Shown here piece by piece: positions 21,704-31,840 of a stretch of 64,000 nucleotides of DNA. The position numbers and the translations under genes are program-made. The DNA is from Pictodentalium vernedei (taxonomy: Eukaryota; Mollusca; Scaphopoda; Dentaliida; Dentaliidae). Numbering within the stretch: position 1 is the first letter of the stretch; the number at the start of each line of letters is the position of its first letter. The stretch covers positions 32,813,128 to 32,877,127 of the forward strand of contig CM062294.1 of NCBI GenBank assembly GCA_031216915.1, in the 5' to 3' direction. Under the pieces are notes generated by a model. The model was not told where the DNA came from and searched no databases. It was given only the letters and a program-made list of their open reading frames with translations.

Positions 21704-22211
21704 TTAACCCGTCAAGTATTTTCCCCATATTTTTCATCAAGACTAGTCATGGCTGCTATGAAGCAGCCATGACTAGATTTGATGATAAATTCTTCAACAT
21801 TTAACTCAATGAATCATTGGTCAAAAGATCAATTAAGTTTAGAGGAGTCCCCGCGCTAACCTCGGGAAGTGAAGCAGTGTCTGTTCACTGCGGTAAACAG
21901 ACTCTGTTTTACTGATAAAATAGGACCCAGTCACCAATGCTTGGGAGGTGCAAACCCTCTCTAAAAAAAGGCAACATGGCTTATTAACGCCCACCCCTGG
22001 TCTTTAGTTGATATTCATGCTGTGATCTTGATTGGCCATTGTGCAAAAATATGTGACCTTGAAAACATTCATCATTCTATTTCTCGCACCAATAAATAAA
22101 TAAATTAAGAGGAGGGAAATTTGTTTATTGTGCCCAAATTATACTTATTGCAGTGGCAAAAGAAATCCTGTCCTCAGCAGGAATATCTGCCAGCAACATG
22201 CAAGTAGTTAA
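21704..22211. mobile_element. TTAA family C MITE, copy 3, split by a family D SINE
   Basis: Starts TTAACCCGTCAAGTATTTTC, with palindrome CTAGTCATGGCTGC/GCAGCCATGACTAG. Sequence resumes after the D insertion with GGAAATTTGTTTATTGTGCC and ends CAGCAACATGCAAGTAGTTAA. Confidence 0.82.
21848..22107 (+). mobile_element. Family D SINE-like element, copy 2
   Basis: From TCCCCGCGCTAACCTCGGG to an AATAAATAAATAAATTA tail. It is flanked by AGAGGAG at 21841-21847 and 22108-22114, a target duplication inside the family C element. Confidence 0.85.
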
Positions 22212-22433
22212 AGAACTTTCTCCACCTGGGGCCTCATGTAAAAAAAAAATATCACTTGCGATGGTCAGTTATCTCTCTTTTGTGACATTGTTGTCTTTGT
22301 GTAAAAACATTTCATTGACTCGTGTGAATCCTCCTTAGGATACTTCCTGTTCTCAGCTGGAATATCCTCCGGTAGTATGCAAAGAGTTATCTCTCTCTAC
22401 ACCGATGTCAAAAGGTGGAGCAGCCAATGTTAT

Positions 22434-22466
<33 letters not shown>

Positions 22467-22543
22467 ATTTCAGTCATGCCCCCACCCCCATGTTAACTCG
22501 TATACATGTAGGGAACATTAAGCAAGAAATTTTAATATCTAGC
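22212..22543. other. No gene; poly-C tract
   Basis: Contains a ~31-nt C run (22434-22465) and a GGAATATC/AGCATGCAAAGAG segment (about 22356-22390) reminiscent of family C termini. No coding evidence. Confidence 0.5.
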
Positions 22544-22688
22544 AATTTCCTTGACTCTGAGTCTGTTTGTGCCCATAATTTTTACGTTATGAAATGCATT
22601 AATAGTTAGGCCACATTGTGGCCTAATTATTGATGCCTTGCACATCTCATAAATTATGGGCACAAACAAACTCAGAGTCAAGGAAATT
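22544..22688. repeat. Palindromic element, ~39-nt arms
   Basis: AATTTCCTTGACTCTGAGTC...CCCATAATTTTTA pairs with TAAATTATGGGC...GACTCAGAGTCAAGGAAATT. The loop holds a smaller hairpin, TTAGGCCACATTGTGGCCTAA. Typical of a small inverted-repeat transposon. Confidence 0.82.
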
Positions 22689-22939
22689 GTGTTTTTTTGT
22701 CTTGGATTTCAAACTTTTTCCCTGGGAAGGGCCCCCTGACCCCTGCCAATGAAAAGGGGACACACACTTGTGCTTGCCCCCATCTTACCTCTGTAAGGTT
22801 TGGATGATGCAGCAAATCATATTCTGTATGCTCCCCACCCTAGATATTACTCTTGCCCCACTAACTTTGATATCCTGGCTACACTCCTGCCAATATATCC
22901 TGTAAATTGCTAGGCCACCCCAGTCAAGACTATTAAGAC

Positions 22940-23400
22940 CGAGTAGTTGCAGTGTTCAAAGAGTGTATATCCAGTGTTTTTCTCTTTGTTTGTGGATACG
23001 TTTTTCAATCCGTTTAGAGATTCCCATGTAGGATTTTCATAATCTGGATTAACAGGTCCTGGTGTGTGTGATTGGGTGAGTTGTAGTGGTTAAATACTGG
23101 TGCTGGTTTATCGAGTTTCTTTTTGATGTCATATATGTGCTCCTCGATATGTAATCGGATTACACATTCCATTTCTCCAGCATACTGTAAATGGCAACGT
23201 TTTCTTGTGATCAAATAGACCACATTCTTGTGTTTGTAGTTTGGTCTCACTTTGAGGGGGGGTATCTTATTCTGGCCTGTGTGCATTTGAAGTTCTTGCA
23301 TTTCTCCATTATTGAGCAGACGAGGCAGTTTGTGTCTGTGCAAGTGCAGGTTCGTTATTGTTTTTGCACGAAATGCCTGGATGTGTGACTGGGAAAGTAG
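22940..23400 (-). pseudogene. Penelope-like element relic (GIY-YIG endonuclease)
   Basis: On the minus strand a 109-codon frame (23343-23014) contains VVYLITRKRCHLQYAGE followed by IRLHIEEHIYDIKKK and VFNHYNSPNHTHQDL. This matches the layout of the C-terminal GIY-YIG nuclease of Penelope-like retroelements: N-V-V-Y-L-I-T-C-x-x-C-x-x-Q-Y-V-G-E-T, a downstream R-x-x-x-H, then H-x-N-S-P-x-H. The first zinc-type cysteine (ITC) is replaced by arginine and the VGET motif reads AGEM, so it is probably inactive. In the +1 frame upstream a cysteine-rich stretch (CTCTDTNCLVC) suggests one frameshift at about 23330. Downstream, WESLNGLKNVSTNKEKN may continue the C-terminus in a third frame. No reverse transcriptase is seen; the relic is 5'-truncated, common for this class. 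Recognition is from motifs, without alignment. Confidence 0.75.
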
Positions 23401-23922
23401 TTCTGGCCCTCACTAGTAAATCTCAGTGCAATAACTAATAAAAAGCCAGGCGGATATCTTATCCGCCCATGAATCCGATAAGATATCGGCTACATTATCC
23501 ATCCAAAAATGGATAAATGATTACAACAATACGAGGACACTTTATCCACCCAAACTGGTAAATATATGCAGCAATATTACTGTAAAAGAGTAGAGCTGTA
23601 GGTTTTTAAATTTCTTGTTCGGTTTCGGTTTTGTTTTTTCAGGTGGAGTAAAACATCGGTTCGGTTCGGTTTTTGGTTTGTTTATGAGGCCAAGTAAAAT
23701 TCAATAAAACTCATTCTTATGTCCGGAGTCATAACTGAATGGTAGTGAAATTGAGTGAAACTCAATGAATGCCCGAAATAAGCTATAATACATGAAGAAT
23801 CAGGAAGGCCAATATAATAATTACCTAAATATACAGAACTTTTATTGTGCTTGGCCATTTTTCGAGGTCTGACACCTACACGCAACTTGAGGAAAGCTGC
23901 AAACACAACTAAACTGAAATGT
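23401..23922. other. No gene seen
   Basis: Includes a GGTTTCGGTT-rich stretch (23605-23680), mirrored at 24080-24150 (GGTTTCGGTTTT). These copies flank the hairpin at 23923-24038 and may be parts of one repeat. Confidence 0.45.
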
Positions 23923-24038
23923 CAGAAATTCACAGAATGTAGCCTTCCCAGAGTAGTGAGAGTACCCAGACACTGCCATTGGCTACTACTTGCTACTATT
24001 TCACTACTCTGGAATGGCTACATTCTGTGAATTTCTGC
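23923..24038. repeat. Hairpin element
   Basis: CAGAAATTCACAGAATGTAG / CTACATTCTGTGAATTTCTG, with inner AGAGTAGTGA / TCACTACTCT. Arms about 38 nt with a few mismatches, loop about 40 nt. GGTTTCGGTT repeats flank both sides. Confidence 0.8.
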
Positions 24039-24299
24039 AGCAAGAGAGTATTTAAAAAAAAAACGAAAAACTGTAGATTACGGGATGTCGACGGTTTTGG
24101 TTTCGGTTTTTTAAAAAAACTAAAAACCTTGGTTCGGTTTCGGTTAACCTACAGCTCTATAAAAGAGACGGCGATTAGCAACAACCCACCATCACCAATA
24201 AAACCACTGAAGAGAATAACAAAATCAAAACTGGTCTGGTAATAATTTAATGGGTCTCATCTCTCTTGGGAACACTTCCATCTTTTTTTCCAATATATC

Positions 24300-24375
24300 T
24301 TTTAGTTGGGAATTTAACCAATTTAGTCTTGTTTAACTGAGCGCCTGTCAAACAAGATTAAAATTGGTTCAGTTC
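24300..24375. repeat. Hairpin with TTGTTTGACAG-like core
   Basis: AACCAATTTAGTCTTGTTTAA pairs with CAAACAAGATTAAAATTGGTT. The core resembles those of family E and the element at 33612. Confidence 0.6.
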
Positions 24376-24660
24376 ATCAAGGGGAAAATTTGCAACTTGA
24401 AATTTTGGTTATTTTGACATCAGTGTGTAGAGGGTTACAGGCTTTTAAAAAATTTAATTTTGCTTAACCCCAAAAAAGGTTTTGCAAAAATAATTTGCTT
24501 AACTGTTCAGAGGTTGGCTTCACCCATTTGTAGAAAATGATGCTTTGAAATGTTTCCGTTTTGAATTTTGTATGAACGAAAAGTCGGTTATGCAAGGCAT
24601 GGTTTGCTTAATCTTTGCATAAACTAAACTAAAGTTCATGCAATTTTTAAAAGCCTGGGG

Positions 24661-24910
24661 TTAACCCTTTTGCCAATATAACGTCCAAAACCGGCCATCA
24701 CTATTCTAAAAAATCGCTAATTAATTTTCATTACTTTTTCATTATCTGTCTCCAAAACATAGGTTATGACCCCTCATTAGAACGAGCTCATCGAGCTCGT
24801 TCCAAAGAGAGGTCATAACCTATGTTGTGGAGAAAAAAATGAAAAAAATTAGTTATTCAAGAATTCTTTTTGCAAGTGTCATCAGCTTTTCATGTTAGGT
24901 AAAGGGTTAA
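24661..24910. mobile_element. TTAA family B MITE, copy 3
   Basis: TTAACCCTTTTGCCAATATA ... ATGTTAGGTAAAGGGTTAA. Full structure: ACCGGCCATC on the left, long palindrome with GAGCTCATCGAGCTC centre, TTATTCAAGAATTCTTTTTG on the right. Confidence 0.85.
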
Positions 24911-25272
24911 ATAATTTTATTCACCTTGTGTGTTTTCCTGAGTACTCTGGAGGCACTCATTGACTGAAACCCTTAACTACAGTTTAATCCTTCATTACAA
25001 GGAGTGGAAGGTTTTGTTTGGTAAAATTGAATCACGCTGTCAAACCTAATTTATTTGAGGTTAGATTTGATGCAGCCAGAGATAATTTGTTGTGACGGAT
25101 GATGAGTACAAGGGACATAATTGGTTTAGTTTATTAATAATGTCAACATAGGATGGCAGAAAATGTCATCCTTTAGCAATCAACTCTTTTCATTATTGGA
25201 ATTATGTCAGTAAATATTACTTGTTTGTACAGACTGATGTTTACCTTCCCAAGAACTCCCACAAATCTGGGG

Positions 25273-25488
25273 TTAACCCTTTACCCAACGCAGACGATAT
25301 CAAAATTTATTATTTTAAATATCATTTTTTCAGATTTTTCAAAAAATTTCAACAAAACCAGCTCGATAAGCTCGTTCCAACGAGAGTTCACATGATATTG
25401 TTTTGTTGAAATTTTTTGAAAAATAATATTTTTTCAATGGCTGAATTTGCGTATTACGCGGGTGGATGCAGCCGATTCGTTGGGTTAA
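25273..25488. mobile_element. TTAA family A MITE, copy 5 (internal deletion)
   Basis: TTAACCCTTTACCCAACGCA ... CGATTCGTTGGGTTAA. About 30 bp of the left palindrome arm are missing (AAAACCAGCTCGATAAGCTC), and the right TIR has lost TAAAGGG. Confidence 0.8.
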
Positions 25489-25816
25489 CGGTGAACAGGA
25501 AGAGTGCTAATTTAATTTTTGTTATCAGATTATGTTCTTACATCTTTGCCTTGTTTCAGTTTATCAGAGAGTTCACTCTCCCAAAAATTGTAACAAGGCA
25601 GATCCTTACATACTGAATTGATTGTTCCACTTCCAAGATAATATGAAGCAGATGAACTGAATATGAAAGCTTTACGTTGAATTACCTGCTCTTTAATATA
25701 AAGCTCAAATAGGTCGGCAAGCTCTCTACCAGCAAAGAGAGTAGTGGCTGATTGGATAAGTTCATGTCTCTAGATTTTGATGTTATTGAATGTTTTAAAG
25801 AGACATTGAGGCTCAT
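25489..25816. other. No feature seen
   Basis: AT-rich sequence with no recognisable gene or repeat apart from a weak inverted pair, GCTCTCTACCAGCAAAGAGAG. Confidence 0.45.
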
Positions 25817-26046
25817 AGGAACTCCCGGAAATACGACATTGATTGTTCACAGTAGTAAATGTTTACAGTAGCAAAGATGCTCTGTTTTATTGATAAAATA
25901 CGACCTGATAACCAATACCTGGAGTGGAAGTTCTCGGAAATGGGCAACATGGGTGTAAACAGTTGGCTGAACTAACATTAAATCCATGTTGTGGTCATGC
26001 TTAGTAATTTTGCAGGAATGTGTGATCTTAAACGCCAATAAATAAA
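25817..26046 (+). mobile_element. Family D SINE-like element, copy 3
   Basis: AGGAACTCCCGGAAATACGA ... GCTCTGTTTTATTGATAAAA ... GGGCAACATGGG ... TGTGATCTTAAACGCCAATAAATAAATA. A 5S-headed SINE begins immediately after the tail. Confidence 0.72.
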
Positions 26047-26047
26047 T

Positions 26048-26428
26048 AGGGGGCAGTGGCGTTGCGGTAACTAGTTCTCGTCAGATCACAGAAGTTAAGC
26101 AACATCGAGCCTGGTTAGTCCTTGGATGGGTGACCATCTGAGTGATCAATTCGGACTCCCATATTGTGTCCTTGGGCAAGGCACTTCACCCCGATTGTCC
26201 ACATGGGGGCACAATGACGCTGTGTACTGAGGTGTACTGTACGTGCTTGTCTTCAACCAATCTAACTCTGCCTGTGCTGCAGTGCAGAGTTACAATGTTG
26301 GGGAGCTGGCAGCTGCTCGTTGTTGCTCGGTGGTTCTCTCCGGGTACTCCACCCATATAACTGTCACCGACACGATATGACCTTGGCTGTTAATGTGTCG
26401 TTAAACCCTAGTAAATAAATAAATAACA
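26048..26428 (+). mobile_element. 5S rRNA-headed SINE, variant 3' end
   Basis: Head GTTCTCGTCAGATCACAG, GAAGTTAAGCAACATCGAGC, GGATGGGTGACCATCTGAG. The 3' end reads ACTGTCACCGACACGATATG then GTGTCGTTAAACCCTAGTAAATAAATAAATAA. It lacks the CATGATTAGCCATTGTGC segment of the main type, so the family has at least two 3' variants. Confidence 0.88.
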
Positions 26429-26611
26429 AGCATCCTTGATTTGGGGTAAATATTTGTCTACTCAAGTGGAAAAGTGGAATGGCTGTTTGTGGGGCTGAAG
26501 ATCCCTACATTATATGAAAGAAGAACTAATCCACACAGTTGCACTCACTTTGGGGATCATGAAATGACAGAATTTGCCCTGTAAGCAGGGGTGTTGCAAA
26601 GATGCAAATGT

Positions 26612-26745
26612 TTTCTGACTGTGTTGGCTCATGTCCTGACCAATAAAATCTATCAGCTATATCATCAAGGCATGTCATCATCAAAGGCATGCCTTGATAT
26701 GTTGTTGGAATAGTAGTCAGGCAGATTTATAAATCAAAACTAAGA
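26612..26745. mobile_element. Family H palindromic element, copy 1
   Basis: CATGTCCTGACCAATAAAAT ... ATATCATCAAGGCATG ... CATGCCTTGATATGTTGTTGG. The same palindrome occurs at 57144-57250. Confidence 0.7.
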
Positions 26746-26795
26746 GTGCTGGTCATTTATTCGAAAAGGCTTGATTGAGCTTTCCAACCTCCAAC

Positions 26796-27044
26796 TTAAC
26801 CCTTTACCAAACGAGAAAAACAGACGAAAATTACAAGCAAAATTCTTGAATAACGATTTTTTTTATTTCTTGCATCCAAAACATAGCTTGTGACCCCTCA
26901 TTGGAATGAGCTCAGTGAGCTTGTTCTAATGCAGGATCATAAACTATGATTTTGAGATGAAAAATGAAAACATAATGAAAGTTGAATGGTAATTTTTGTG
27001 AATAGCCCTGCCTGTTTTGGCTGTTACATTAGCTAAAGGGTTAA
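26796..27044. mobile_element. TTAA family B MITE, copy 4 (reverse)
   Basis: TTAACCCTTTACCAAACGAG ... TTACATTAGCTAAAGGGTTAA. The AATTCTTGAATAACG side is at the left and TGCCTGTTTTGGC at the right. The core is mismatched. Confidence 0.82.
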
Positions 27045-27347
27045 TTGGTAAATACTCCACTCAAATTTTGTTATGCTGGGCCCCAATAGCCCAAATCAAG
27101 TACGACTGACCTCAAATCTGCATGATAGCCTTTATGGGTTACTGTGGTCCAAGCATCAAATGTAGTATCGTAAGATGGTACGTTATTCCTGGTAAAAATA
27201 AATTGATACCTAACATTCCAATTCAGATGAAAATGTTCGGAGTGAAAACATTATTGGGAGGGTGTCACCCCTTAAACCCCATTAGTGACACCCCAGCCTG
27301 TGAGACTAATGAGAGGTATTTTTCTTTAAGGCTTTGACAATTATTTG

Positions 27348-27780
27348 CCTCACCTGCGCGAAGCTCACGGGGAGCTCAAGTGATAACTTTCTGTCTGTTT
27401 TCCATCGACCATCTGGCATGAACTTATCGACTTATCATAAACCACTGGGCCAAATTGAACCAAATATGATATACATGTTCCTTATATGTTAATTCATGTT
27501 TGTTCAAATAAAGTTGCCATGCCTCAGGGGGCACCAAAACAGGCAGAATTCTGCGAGCACTCAACAAAAAAGTTTTCAAAAATTTTCAAATCTTTTTCTC
27601 CAGAACTACCAATCCGAATCTTTTGATACTATGGTTTACAACTTCCTTTGAGGAGTCAGATTCAGGTTTGTTCGAAATAAATTCCTGGGTTCATATTTGG
27701 GCTATATCTATGAAAACCCAGTTTTTAACTTGGTGCAATATGAGGAAATGCAAGAAAAAATCTTCTTCAGTCAAAGTCTC
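27348..27780 (+). repeat. Family L dispersed repeat ('CTCACCTG...')
   Basis: CTCACCTGCGCGAAGCTCAC, GACCATCTGGCATGAACTTATCG, GTTCAAATAAAGTTGCCATG, CTTTTTCTCCAGAACTACCA. Related to 55322-56320 and 59580-59960. This is a long non-coding repeat style I recall from molluscan genomes; class unknown. Confidence 0.65.
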
Positions 27781-27801
27781 TTGATATTTGCTACTGCATC
27801 T

Positions 27802-28051
27802 GTAACCCTTTACCTAACATGAAAAGCAGACGACACTTGCAAAAACAATTCTTGAATAACTATTTTTTTCATTTTTGTCTCAAAAACATAGGTTATGACT
27901 CCTTGTTGGAACTAGCTCGACAAGCTCCAATTTTTTGTCTCAAAAACCTATGTTTTTGAGACAAAAAATGAAAACAATAATGAAAATTAATTGACGATTT
28001 TTGAGAATAGCACTCGCCGGTTTTGGTTCGTTACGTTTGGTAAAGGGTTAA
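27802..28051. mobile_element. TTAA family B MITE, copy 5 (reverse)
   Basis: TGTAACCCTTTACCTAACATG ... ACGTTTGGTAAAGGGTTAA. Left TTAA degraded to TGTAA; one palindrome arm shortened. It abuts a family A remnant on the right. Confidence 0.8.
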
Positions 28052-28101
28052 TTAAAATAATGAATTTTGATATTGTATGCATAATTTGGTAAAGGGTTAA
28101 C
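28052..28101. mobile_element. Family A right-end remnant
   Basis: TTAAAATAATGAATTTTGAT...TTTGGTAAAGGGTTAA matches the terminal ~50 bp of the family A copy at 8980-9220. The family B element beside it may have inserted into, or replaced, the rest. Confidence 0.65.
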
Positions 28102-29392
28102 AAGTCAAATTTACTCCATAATCTATATTCAATAACAGTACATAATTTATATTCAAATACACTTCTGCGCAAGCGATCATTACAGGAATATCCTAGGTCC
28201 ACGATATCTTCACTGAAGAGCTAAGAGAAGTCGCTGACTAATATTGGCGATTGTTTTTAGTCAATGTCCGACACGATATTAAAATCGCCTTGATTCACGG
28301 TCAAACAGATTACAGCTGTAATTAATTTCTAGGGCACCTGAACAAAAAGGATGTACTTATTGTCGTATTTTGCACGACTCTCACACTTTTGTGGTCGAAA
28401 TACATGTAAATACATGTACTCGACGAAATGACGTTTACCAACACTCATAAAATATTTACATTTTTAATCAGAAAGAATTTTTTTTTAAATTCTGACAAAT
28501 TGCAACATTCCGACACAAACGTACATGTACATAAATATGATTCGGAAAATTATTTATGACTGGTTATCATTCTGATATTCTGTGACATCAACATGCAGTA
28601 GTTTATTTGGTTCAATCTATTTCACAATTAATGCCGAGATTACACTCTCTGGAGTTAATCCCTTTCACTCCAAATGTCTTGTCCAATTTAATTATTGCAT
28701 TCATTGTCCGCATAATATCGGGTTGGTTTAATACTTTTGTCTCACCGCAGACCTAGGATTTTCATGTAACGGTCGCTTGTGCAGTAGTGAAACTGCTTAG
28801 GTGCTACAAGCCACTATCATGGCTGTACTGAAAAGTGCTGAAAACCACCCCTGTGGCTTTACATGGAATGCATGAGCTCGTTGTTTTCACAGCAAATATA
28901 TTTGAATAAAATTGTTTTGTTATAATTTATTATTACCACTTTGCAGGGCGTTTCCTACTGCATTAATGTCGATTTAACGGGCAATCATATCCTCTATTGC
29001 TGGGTAGTCACGTGATAGGAGGGCCGCTAATGGAAAAAAAAAAATTCATTATCGGCTCTCTTGTCACGTGACGTCTTTTAGAATTGAAAATTTAGAAATG
29101 AGGCGAGAACTTGCAAGGAAAAGTTGATGCTTTCGCCATGTTGCGGTCTTGTTGATCGACAGCAACAGAAACAAATGACACGTGGCCATGTTGTCAGTTG
29201 TAGCCATTTTCCATGGCAACTGATTCGTCATCTTTATTGCGTGTATTACCTCCCTCGCTGGAAGTGGAAGACGGAATTTTTTTAAACGTGGTCCCAAATA
29301 AAATGTTTCTGTTTTATTAAATTTTGTGTCTTTTGATTGCTGGGATATCATTTTGGAAATGTGTAAAATTACAAATTACGTAGTGGTAATAA
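28102..29392. other. Longest unique-looking stretch; no supported gene
   Basis: No tandem repeat or MITE recognised. Two E-box palindromes stand close together (TCACGTGA at 29008-29015, GTCACGTGAC at 29063-29072). GCCATGTTGCGG and GTAGCCATTTTCCATGG follow. A 95-codon minus-strand frame (29351-29064) has no recognisable motif. A promoter or first exon is conceivable but not shown. Confidence 0.4.
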
Positions 29393-29574
29393 TAGTAATA
29401 ACATGATTGTTGTCGGGCATAATGGTTCGTGAGCGGCCCTGCATCGATGTTGAACAGCCCTTGGGCTTATTAACGGCCCTCGACTTCGTCTCGGGCCTTT
29501 AATAAACCCTCGGGCTGTTCAACATCGATGCAGGGCCGCTCACGAACCATAATGCCCTCCAAAATCATGTTATT
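29393..29574. repeat. ~180-bp near-perfect palindrome
   Basis: Outer AATAACATGATT / AATCATGTTATT, then GGGCATAATGGTTCGTGAGC pairs with GCTCACGAACCATAATGCCC, and CCCTGCATCGATGTTGAACA pairs with TGTTCAACATCGATGCAGGG. The inner loop holds TTATTAACGGCCCTCG / CGGGCCTTTAATAA. GC-richer than its surroundings. Probably a palindromic transposon. Confidence 0.9.
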
Positions 29575-29599
29575 GTTTAATTGGAGAGTGCCATTATTT

Positions 29600-29849
29600 T
29601 TAACTCTTAACCTGCTGAGTATTTTCAAAATATTTTTCATCAAATCTAGTCATGGCTGCTGTAAAGCAGCCATGACTAGATTTGATGAAAAATTAATCTA
29701 AATTTAAATCAAGAAATCATTGGTGAAAAAAATCCATTCAATTTACTGAATGAAAAATTGATTAAATGAACCCAAATTGTGCTCATTTCAGTGGCAAGAG
29801 AAATTATATCCTGGGCGGGAATAACTGCCAGCAGCATGTAAGGAGTTAA
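29600..29849. mobile_element. TTAA family C MITE, copy 4 (complete)
   Basis: TTAACTCTTAACCTGCTGAG ... CAGCAGCATGTAAGGAGTTAA. A full uninterrupted copy with 'CATTCAATTTACTGAATG' and GGCAAGAGAAATTATATCCTG. Useful as the family reference. Confidence 0.85.
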
Positions 29850-29887
29850 AAACATTACTCATGTTTCATATCGCCTTTAACCCTTAT

Positions 29888-30192
29888 TGATTATTTATTT
29901 ATTGATGTTTAAGGTCACATATTTATGCACAATGGCTAATCATGACCGTGACAGTTTTACGGGTTGAGGAAGCCGGAGTACCCGGAGAGAACCACCGAGC
30001 AACGGCGTGCAACTGTCAGCTCCCCAACATACCAACTCCACACAAGCAGGGTTAGCATTGGTTGAAGACAGGTGTACCATCGACGTGCAGTACGCCTTAG
30101 TACACAACGGCACCGTGCACCCACGTGGGCAATGGGGGTGAAGTGTCTTGCCCAAGGACACAATGCAGTTGCCGCAGGTGAGATTCGAACCT
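29888..30192 (-). mobile_element. tRNA-headed SINE, cut by a piggyBac-like element
   Basis: Minus strand. The tail is at the left (ATTTATTTATTGATGTTTAA). The body runs to GCCGCAGGTGAGATTCGAAC (B-box), where the TTAA element at 30193 begins. The rest of the head (A box) is not found beyond it. Confidence 0.85.
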
Positions 30193-30821
30193 TTAACCCT
30201 TTTGCTGCTATAGGTCCAAACTGAGTACGGACATAAAATTTGATTCCCTGTGCTACACGTCCGTACTGAGTATGGAGTTACCATACAGATAACATCAATA
30301 CGCCGCTCTCTGGTATTCTCAGTATAATGTACTTGGTGACACATGTAAGAGTACGACAATGTGACGTCAGATATTTTTTCGAGTAATTTCTGTCATTTTT
30401 ACGGAAATACCCAAGTGAACCGCATGTGAAATTTCCAGTGAGAGTTACTTTTCCTGATGTCCTAGTAGTGCAAACATGTCTAAAAGATTGTACATAACTC
30501 AAGAAGTTGTTGCAGAATTGTATGCAGACAATGATAGTGATGCTGGTGATTCAGATATTTCAAGTGACTTTAGCGACTCTAATGAATCTGAGGGGAGTTC
30601 CGATGTGACCGTTGCGATCGAAAGTGAAGTTGACGACGTTTCAATGTGTGATTGTAACTAAACATTCGACTCCAAACATATTCAAATATGTTCTAGCAGA
30701 TGAAAATTACAAACTATTATATGTTTCTGATTTTTTTCATTTTTTATCATATTTTTCCATTTTCCCCCATATATGGCTCAGCACAGGAAATTAAAAACTT
30801 GCACAGCAGCGAAGGGGTTAA
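30193..30821 (+). mobile_element. piggyBac-like deletion derivative, 629 bp
   Basis: Bounded by TTAACCCTTTTGCTGC and GCAGCGAAGGGGTTAA: a terminal inverted repeat with one mismatch plus TTAA at each end. Subterminal CTGAGTACGGAC and GTCCGTACTGAGTATGG form an inverted repeat at the left, a layout known in piggyBac-type ends. It carries a short transposase-like N-terminus at 30476-30661. Inserted in a SINE head. Confidence 0.85.
30476..30661 (+). pseudogene. Truncated piggyBac-like transposase N-terminus
   Basis: A 61-codon frame starting MSKRLYITQEVVAELYAD, then a serine/aspartate/glutamate-rich run (residues 19-53: DSDAGDSDISSDFSDSNESE). Short basic start, one small helix and an acidic, potentially CK2-phosphorylatable stretch are usual for the N-termini of piggyBac transposases. 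The family is normally about 550-600 residues; the DDD catalytic domain and C-terminal cysteine-rich domain are absent here. Position inside TTAA-ended inverted repeats supports the reading. The codon sits about 280 bp from the left TIR, as expected for a transposase start. The frame ends in TGTAAC sequence unrelated to the family, so the body was lost by internal deletion. Could be a chance acidic frame; confidence is moderate. Confidence 0.6.
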
Positions 30822-30827
30822 AAAAAA

Positions 30828-30931
30828 ATTCAACACTCTACCAGTTAATAGGGCAAATTTGTACTAATGCTGTGAAAAATAATTTGTTTTCTGGAATCAT
30901 ATGCAATTAACATGTCTATATCCAATTAAAT
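30828..30931. mobile_element. Family E fragment
   Basis: CAGTTAATAGGGCAAATTTGTACTAATG and ATATGCAATTAACATGTCTAT match the right third of family E copies. No termini remain. Confidence 0.6.
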
Positions 30932-31267
30932 GGTATCCAAAGTTTGCAAATTTTGCAAAAAGTACCATTATTCTAGATATCACTGTGATATCACTGTGAT
31001 ATCACTGTGATAAAGGGTTAAATGCAACAAGCAAACTTGAACCATAAAGTTGTCCTCCAATTAACGAGTCATCTCCTTATACTAAAATCTTTGGCATATA
31101 TCACTCGCAGTATTGAGAAATGGCCTCTAGAAGTTGTGCTATTATGCTGAAAATCACAAACTTCTGCCCTCTAAAGTTAAAAAATGTTTCAAGTGATTTC
31201 ATTACAACATGTTAGACTCTCAATATATAGAAAATTTTATCTTCACAGGACCGATAGTGTTCGGGAA
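30932..31267 (+). repeat. Dispersed repeat K, copy 1
   Basis: About 336 bp that recurs at 36599-36922 with few differences. It contains the 11-bp tandem ATATCACTGTG in three copies here and two there. No coding frame. Boundaries are sharp on both sides. Confidence 0.88.
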
Positions 31268-31840
31268 TGTAAAGAGACTGTACACCCCATTCCTGTTTAT
31301 TCCCTCAATATGGTTTTAGTGACCAGTTCGTAAGGGTGATGTTTGCCATAACTCTCTCTCCCTCTCTCTCACTTATGTCCTAAATGTTAAGTTTGTTGAA
31401 TAAAAAAAATATAAATGAAAAATTAAACAACTAACTGAAAAATTAAACTATCGGCTGTCTGTTGGATGCTGATAATGTCTCCGTGCTAACTACACTAGGT
31501 AGTGTAAGGTCAGCATTAACTACCAAAGGCAGCTACTGGGGCGAGTACAAGAAAGGTTTCTCTTTCTCTTGTAGGTGGGGAAAGTTCAGAAATTATGGAT
31601 GCCACACTAGAAAAAGACAAGTTTCCCTCCAGATACCCAGCACCAGATTGGTTCAGAGTGGTGGTGGGGGGGGGGGGGGGAGGGAGGAGTATGTTGGTCA
31701 TCCCATATTTGGTTTTAGATTTATTATCAAGTAATTTATTTCTCGTGCCCTGTCGGCTTTCGATAATCTCAGGTGTTAATCAACAATGATACAATACCAT
31801 TGCCTACATCAACCAGTACAGCAGAATATCTGTTAAGCTT
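31268..31840. other. No supported gene
   Basis: Contains a CT-rich tract (31350-31375) and a poly-G run (31665-31685). A 90-codon frame at 31462-31734 ends in poly-glycine coded by the G run and shows no domain. Confidence 0.45.

Noticed and set aside
22434-22465. Poly-C run as a functional site
   Set aside because: Homopolymers of this length are common simple repeats and prone to sequencing error.
29064-29351. 95-codon minus-strand frame as a gene
   Set aside because: No motif or homologous feel; overlaps the possible regulatory stretch only by position.
31462-31734. 90-codon frame as an exon
   Set aside because: No domain, ends in poly-glycine from a G run, and no splice or promoter support.
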